Position numbers and translations under genes: made by a program. Shown here piece by piece: positions 7,685 to 11,202 of a stretch of DNA of 11,202 nt. Numbering within the stretch: the first letter of the stretch is position 1; every line of letters starts with the position of its first letter. The stretch comes from Candidatus Fermentibacteraceae bacterium. GTDB lineage: Bacteria; Fermentibacterota; Fermentibacteria; Fermentibacterales; JCC-6. The notes below the pieces were generated by a model, which searched no databases, was not told the origin of the DNA, and saw only the letters and a program-made list of their open reading frames with translations. Where the stretch lies: positions 1-11,202 of the forward strand of contig JAOZQW010000047.1 of assembly GCA_029932015.1 (NCBI GenBank), read 5' to 3'.

Positions 7685-8914
7685 ATGCTTAGCGATATTA
7701 GTCTCTTTCTCATGCAGCTCAGAGACGAATTCAGCAGACATATCGTATTCGGAATGGGAGTTCTGCTGACAGGCAGCTATTTCATGGGACGGCTGGCCGA
7801 GAAACTGAATCTGCCTTCCATTACCGGATTCATTCTTGCCGGTCTGCTTATCGGCCCATCCTGTCTCGGTCTTGTACATACTGACCTTGAAGGAGCTCTC
7901 GCCTCTGTTACCGAGATAGCACTGGCTCTCATTGCGCTTGTGATTGGAAGTGAATTTCGCCTTAAGAAGCTGAAATCCATCGGCAAACCGGTGCTGCTGA
8001 TAACCATATTCCAGATGACTGCCACCTTCCTCCTCGTGACTATCGGCCTCATGCTGGCCGGAATGAAGTCCGAGATCGCGGCTCTCCTCGGAGCCATAGC
8101 CTCAGCCACAGCTCCTGCAGCGACTGTAGCCATTATCAGGAATCTGAAGGCCAGGGGTCCCTTTGTCGATCACCTTTACGGTGTTGTGGCTCTGGATGAT
8201 GCCGGTTGTGTTCTTCTCTTCGGTCTGGTCTCGGCTGTTGCCTCCAACACTCTGGGGGCGGACACAGGTGCTCTGCTGACGATCCTCCATGCTGTAACAG
8301 AAATACTTCTTTCCCTCCTGATCGGTGCCGTTGCAGGTTGGTTGCTCCACCTCCTGACAAGATCATCCAGGAGGAAGAACGAGATGCTCATCATCTGCCT
8401 GGGTATCCTCCTGCTCCTCTCAGCCGTTGCCAACCTCTTCCATCTGAGCGCTCTGCTGGCAGCAATGACGACGGGAGCGGTCCTGACCAATCTCTCGCGA
8501 AGGACCCACAGGATCATCACTACAATGGATTCTCTATCCCCACCTCTCTACGCCTCCTTCTTCGCAATAGCGGGAACAGAGCTGAATCTATCGATTCTTA
8601 CATCAGGAAACGTTCTCCTGCTTGGTGGCATATTCGTGCTAGCAAGAGCGGTCGGGAAGATCGGTGGTGTCTTCGCAGGTGCCTCTGCTGCCGGTTCCGA
8701 TAGACTGATAAAGAAGTATCTCGGTCTCGGTATGCTCCCTCAGGCCGGCGTAGCCATCGGTCTGGTTCTCTTCCTTCAATCAATGCCCTACTTCATGGCG
8801 AACACGGAGATTTCTGCAACAATTGTAAACGTCGTCCTCTTCAGTGTACTGGTTAACGAGCTCGCCGGCCCGCCGCTCTCACGATACGCGGTGACCCGGG
8901 GAGCGACTCTCTGA
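7685..8914 (+). CDS. CPA2-family cation/proton antiporter (Na+/H+ or K+/H+ exchanger)
   Basis: This inner-membrane protein exchanges a monovalent cation for protons and helps control cytoplasmic pH and ions. The 409 residues are almost entirely hydrophobic helices (about 11-13) and form the exchanger domain alone, with no C-terminal TrkA-N/RCK domain as in KefC. Family marks include 'LPSITGFILAGLLIGP' (43-58), the broken-helix segment 'TAPAAT' (142-147), 'VALDDAG' with the Asp pair 171-172, 'RAVGKIGG' with Lys325, and 'GLGMLPQAGVAIGL' (347-360). An Asp pair plus this Lys is the pattern of the electrogenic exchangers NapA and NhaA, so Na+/H+ exchange is my best guess; K+ is possible. The start is ATG 7685, with GGAGG four bases upstream, in preference to ATG 7649, which falls within the promoter. 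The next gene follows after 11 bases and probably encodes a regulator of this transporter. Confidence 0.9.
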   Translation: MLSDISLFLMQLRDEFSRHIVFGMGVLLTGSYFMGRLAEKLNLPSITGFILAGLLIGPSCLGLVHTDLEGALASVTEIALALIALVIGSEFRLKKLKSIGKPVLLITIFQMTATFLLVTIGLMLAGMKSEIAALLGAIASATAPAATVAIIRNLKARGPFVDHLYGVVALDDAGCVLLFGLVSAVASNTLGADTGALLTILHAVTEILLSLLIGAVAGWLLHLLTRSSRRKNEMLIICLGILLLLSAVANLFHLSALLAAMTTGAVLTNLSRRTHRIITTMDSLSPPLYASFFAIAGTELNLSILTSGNVLLLGGIFVLARAVGKIGGVFAGASAAGSDRLIKKYLGLGMLPQAGVAIGLVLFLQSMPYFMANTEISATIVNVVLFSVLVNELAGPPLSRYAVTRGATL

Positions 8915-8925
8915 GCGGAGGACCA

Positions 8926-9756
8926 ATGGACCTCTCTAATTCCCTTTCTATCGAATCCTGTACAACAGACTTCCTGCCATCTGACAGATCGGCAGTACTG
9001 GAGGGACTATCCGGATTGATAGCTGCCTCCCCCCTGGCGACGGGGGTTCCGATCGAGAGAATTTTCAATGGACTCGTGGAGCGGGAGTCCCTGGGATCCA
9101 CCGGTTTTGGGGACGGGATCGCCATTCCCCACTGCAAGGTGGAGGGCATGAATGGATTTGCCCTTGCCCTGGCCATCTCGGAGAAAGGTGTCTCATTCGA
9201 TTCAATGGATGACCGTGATGTACACATCTTTTCAGTCATCGTCGGTCCTCCCGGAGATCCTGAGGAACATCTCAGACTACTGGCTGTTGCCAGCAGAGTG
9301 CTTGGTTCGGGCAAGTCGAGGTATGAACTCCTGAGCAGCGCCACTCCTTACGCTCTGAGGGAGGCCTTCCTTTATCATGCCGCTCCCGCCAGCGCACTGA
9401 CAGGCATGAAGGAGAGCGATTATGACCGCCTCCTGATGGTCGTGGTCCAGGAGGAGGACACTTACAGTGATGTGATGGAACTCTTTCTGGAGATGGGTCT
9501 GCCAGGTGCAATTACACATGAGGGATGCCTTATGGGCGAAGCGCTCTCCGGAGCACCCGTGTTCGCTGGCTTCCTGGATGTACTTGGGAGATTGAAATCA
9601 GAACCAAAGACCATTTTTGCTCTGGTCCCGGCTTCATCTCTTGATGAGGTAATCGCATCAATTGAAGAGATAACAGGGGATTTGGATAACCACCGCGGGG
9701 CCTGCATTATAGTGCTTACGCCGGAGATGGTCAGAGGTTCACTTGAAACCATCTGA
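8926..9756 (+). CDS. PTS EIIA (PtsN/fructose-type) domain fused to a P-II-like domain
   Basis: This is a soluble two-domain protein of 276 residues. Residues about 5-150 form a PTS IIA type-2 domain: 'ESLGSTGFGDGIAIPHCKV' (54-72) contains the site of phosphorylation, His69, and 'PEEHLRLLA' (112-120) supplies the second conserved His115. Residues about 165-270 look like the ferredoxin-like fold of P-II and related signalling proteins: strand 'DRLLMVVVQEED', helix 'YSDVMELFLEMGL', a Gly-containing loop 'HEGCLMGEA', then strand-helix-strand 'KTIFALVPASSLDEVIASI' to 'GACIIVLTP'. It has no IIB or IIC transport domain, so a regulatory role is likelier than sugar uptake. GGAGG lies four bases before the ATG. 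It follows the antiporter by 11 bases and is surely in the same operon, so it may adjust antiporter activity in response to PTS phosphorylation or a small ligand. EIIA is secure; the P-II resemblance is my reading of the fold pattern and less sure. Confidence 0.85.
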   Translation: MDLSNSLSIESCTTDFLPSDRSAVLEGLSGLIAASPLATGVPIERIFNGLVERESLGSTGFGDGIAIPHCKVEGMNGFALALAISEKGVSFDSMDDRDVHIFSVIVGPPGDPEEHLRLLAVASRVLGSGKSRYELLSSATPYALREAFLYHAAPASALTGMKESDYDRLLMVVVQEEDTYSDVMELFLEMGLPGAITHEGCLMGEALSGAPVFAGFLDVLGRLKSEPKTIFALVPASSLDEVIASIEEITGDLDNHRGACIIVLTPEMVRGSLETI

Positions 9757-9817
9757 TCACGGATAGACGGTATTGCTTCAGCACAAACAACTCATTGCAC
9801 TGGACAGGGAGATGCAG

Positions 9818-11161
9818 ATGACGGACCTTTCAGGCAGGATGACAGAGCTCTTCGGGAGGATAAGGGATAACAACCTCTGGAGACAGAGGGACTGCGTGAA
9901 TCTCATCCCGTCGGAGAACACACCAAGCCCTCTCGTCAAGATCTGCGAGATATGCGATCCGGCCGGCAGATATGCCGAGCACAAAATGATGAAGGGACGA
10001 GACGTCTACTTCTACCACGGGACCGATTTCATCCGTCGGATCGAACAGGAAGCCGTTGAAGCCGTACAGGAGTACTTCGGGTGCTCGGAAGCGGAGCTTC
10101 GGACGATAAGCGGTCAGATGGCCAATGAGGTCGTTTTCAAGGCGGTCACGAAATTCGTCAACAGGACATCTCCCGAGGGTACTTTCCGCAAACTGAGATC
10201 CGTAATGAACAATGATCTGGGCAAGGGAGGTCATCTCTCCAGTCAACCATTCGGCGCGCTGTTCAACTTCGTTGACATCAATCCCGAGACCGGCAAGGAG
10301 AACTGCATCAATTTCCCGGTTCTGAAAGATAATCCTTACAGGATCGACATTCCGGCCATGCTCGAGCTTGTCAGACAGACGAGACCGGAACTTGTCGTAT
10401 TTGGCAAGAGCATGTTCATCTATCCTGAGCCGGTCAGGGAATTTGCAGCCGAGGTGGAGACCTGGGAGGACAGGCCTGTCATCATGTACGACATGGCACA
10501 TGTACTTGGTATCCACGGCGCATTCCAGGCGCCCCTCGAGGACGGAGCCGATATCATTACAGGTTCCACTCACAAGACCTTCTTCGGACCCCAGCGCGGT
10601 GTAGTGGTCAGCAACATGTCAAAGGGAACCAGATACCGGAAGCTGTGGCTCGATGTTAAGAGCAGGGCGTTCCCCGGGAGCACGAGCAACCATCACCTGG
10701 CTACTCTGCTCGGGATGCTGGTCGCTACGATGGAGATGAACTCATTCAGGGATGAATATCAGCAGAAGGTTCTCTCCAATGCGAGAGCATTTGCAGGACA
10801 TCTTGCCGATAACGGTCTCTCCGTCGAGGGTGACCCCTCCGACGGTTACACGTTCACCCACCAGGTCCTGGTCAGGGTAGCTGAACATGGAGAGGGCTCC
10901 AAAGTGGCCGACAGGCTTCAGGAGAGCAATATCATCGTCAACTACCAGGCCCTTCCGGATGATGAAACCTTCCTCTTCTCGAGCGGCATACGTACAGGCG
11001 TATCCGAAATGACGAGATTTGGAATGAACGAGGAGGACTTCGGCCCCCTTGCAGAGCTCATGGCGAGAGTGATAATAAAGGGTGAGAATGTTACGACCTA
11101 CTTGTTTTGGGTATTCTTTTTTAGCAGTGTCCGGTTAAGAAATTGCAAGTTTCAAATCTGA
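9818..11161 (+). CDS. glyA: Serine hydroxymethyltransferase-like PLP enzyme with a replaced C-terminal end
   Basis: SHMT turns serine plus tetrahydrofolate into glycine and methylene-tetrahydrofolate, using PLP. The start is ATG 9818, six bases after AGGGAG; ATG 9812 abuts that site and an in-frame TTG at 9773 has none. Visible active-site features are 'LIPSENTPS' (29-37), 'RYAEH' (51-55), 'YDMAHVLGIHG' with Asp225 and His228, the PLP lysine Lys253 in 'GSTHKTFFGP', and 'SSGIRTGVSEMTRFG' with Arg392. The usual 'GYPGKRYYGG' loop is replaced by a different segment (about 56-69), and there are extra residues at 115-165, so this is a divergent SHMT branch. The protein follows the family to about Val425 (codon at 11090). 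The last 22 residues (TTYLFWVFFFSSVRL and on) are hydrophobic, AT-rich and unlike any SHMT end, so some 25-40 native residues appear lost. It may be inactive or weakened. It lies 61 bases after the EIIA gene with no visible terminator between. Confidence 0.85.
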   Translation: MTDLSGRMTELFGRIRDNNLWRQRDCVNLIPSENTPSPLVKICEICDPAGRYAEHKMMKGRDVYFYHGTDFIRRIEQEAVEAVQEYFGCSEAELRTISGQMANEVVFKAVTKFVNRTSPEGTFRKLRSVMNNDLGKGGHLSSQPFGALFNFVDINPETGKENCINFPVLKDNPYRIDIPAMLELVRQTRPELVVFGKSMFIYPEPVREFAAEVETWEDRPVIMYDMAHVLGIHGAFQAPLEDGADIITGSTHKTFFGPQRGVVVSNMSKGTRYRKLWLDVKSRAFPGSTSNHHLATLLGMLVATMEMNSFRDEYQQKVLSNARAFAGHLADNGLSVEGDPSDGYTFTHQVLVRVAEHGEGSKVADRLQESNIIVNYQALPDDETFLFSSGIRTGVSEMTRFGMNEEDFGPLAELMARVIIKGENVTTYLFWVFFFSSVRLRNCKFQI

Positions 11162-11167
11162 TATAAA
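11093..11167. other. AT-rich foreign segment replacing the 3' end of the SHMT gene; possible mobile element end
   Basis: GC drops abruptly here: 21 of 70 bases are G or C in 11101-11170, against 37 of 70 in 11021-11090. The reading frame of the SHMT gene runs on to TGA at 11161, but its residues no longer resemble the family. The segment includes AGCAGTGTCCGGTTAAG (11123-11139), which resembles a transposon terminal repeat in style; no transposase is visible because the window ends soon after. Insertion-element end, genomic rearrangement and assembly junction are all possible. Confidence 0.45.
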
Positions 11168-11202
11168 AATCCCCCTCAATCCCCCTTTTTTAAAGGGGGA
11201 GG
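11168..11202. repeat. Palindromic CCCCCTTT/AAAGGGGG repeat, cut by the window end
   Basis: AATCCCCCT occurs twice in tandem with a one-base spacer (11168-11176 and 11178-11186). The second copy leads into an inverted repeat: CCCCCTTT (11181-11188), loop TTT, AAAGGGGG (11192-11199). The sequence continues AGG at the window edge, so a mirror-image second arm may follow. Short elements of this kind are often dispersed in many copies in bacterial genomes and would form a strong hairpin on either strand. It could also act as a terminator, but position and composition favour a dispersed repeat. Confidence 0.6.

Noticed and set aside
8206..8703. 165-codon open frame on the plus strand inside the antiporter
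   Set aside because: Out of frame with the antiporter, Ser/Pro/Arg-rich and without any recognisable domain; a shadow frame.
9773..9817. TTG at 9773 as the SHMT start
   Set aside because: No ribosome site precedes it; ATG 9818 has AGGGAG at a six-base distance and gives a normal SHMT N-terminus.
9830..10573. 247-codon open frame on the minus strand
   Set aside because: Antisense to the SHMT gene, whose active-site motifs fix the coding strand; no domain or ribosome site supports it.

Overview
The window reads as ordinary chromosomal DNA of a Gram-negative (diderm) bacterium of middling GC content. A BamA-type outer-membrane assembly protein and a LolCD lipoprotein-release system imply an outer membrane. 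The lysyl-tRNA synthetase carries the motif-2 form 'FRNEGVDRTHSPEFT', which resembles the form I associate with Bacteroidetes and related FCB-group lineages rather than the proteobacterial 'RHNPEFT' form. I therefore lean toward an uncultured FCB-type lineage. That is inference from protein character, not an identification.

Left part (1-7544, minus strand): one long, tightly packed gene string. In transcription order it is prfB (RF2) > lysS > lolC/E-type permease > lolD ATPase > clpC > bamA (cut by the window edge). Junctions are overlaps: TAATG at prfB/lysS, GTGA at lysS/lolC, an 8-base overlap at lolC/lolD and TTGA at clpC/bamA. The only gap is about 105 bases before clpC. The string joins translation (RF2, LysRS), lipoprotein export (LolCD), protein unfolding and turnover (ClpC) and outer-membrane protein insertion (BamA). 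prfB is split by a programmed +1 frameshift site of the classical RF2 type. Its true start is at 7544, and a reader that ignores frameshifting starts it wrongly at 7522.

Middle (7545-7684): a divergent intergenic region with a good sigma70-like promoter reading right (TTGACC, 17 bases, TATTCT). The leftward promoter for prfB is less clear.

Right part (7685-11161, plus strand): a CPA2-type cation/proton antiporter is followed 11 bases later by a protein that fuses a PTS EIIA (PtsN/fructose type) domain to a C-terminal domain resembling P-II signalling proteins. This pair looks like a transporter with its own soluble regulator and is the most interesting system in the window. After 61 bases comes a divergent serine hydroxymethyltransferase with its active-site residues intact. 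Its C-terminal end is replaced by an unrelated AT-rich tail from about 11093, and the window ends in a palindromic CCCCCTTT/AAAGGGGG repeat. This suggests that a mobile or repetitive element has been inserted into the 3' end of the gene, or that there is an assembly junction there. No tRNA, rRNA, CRISPR array or complete insertion sequence was seen.
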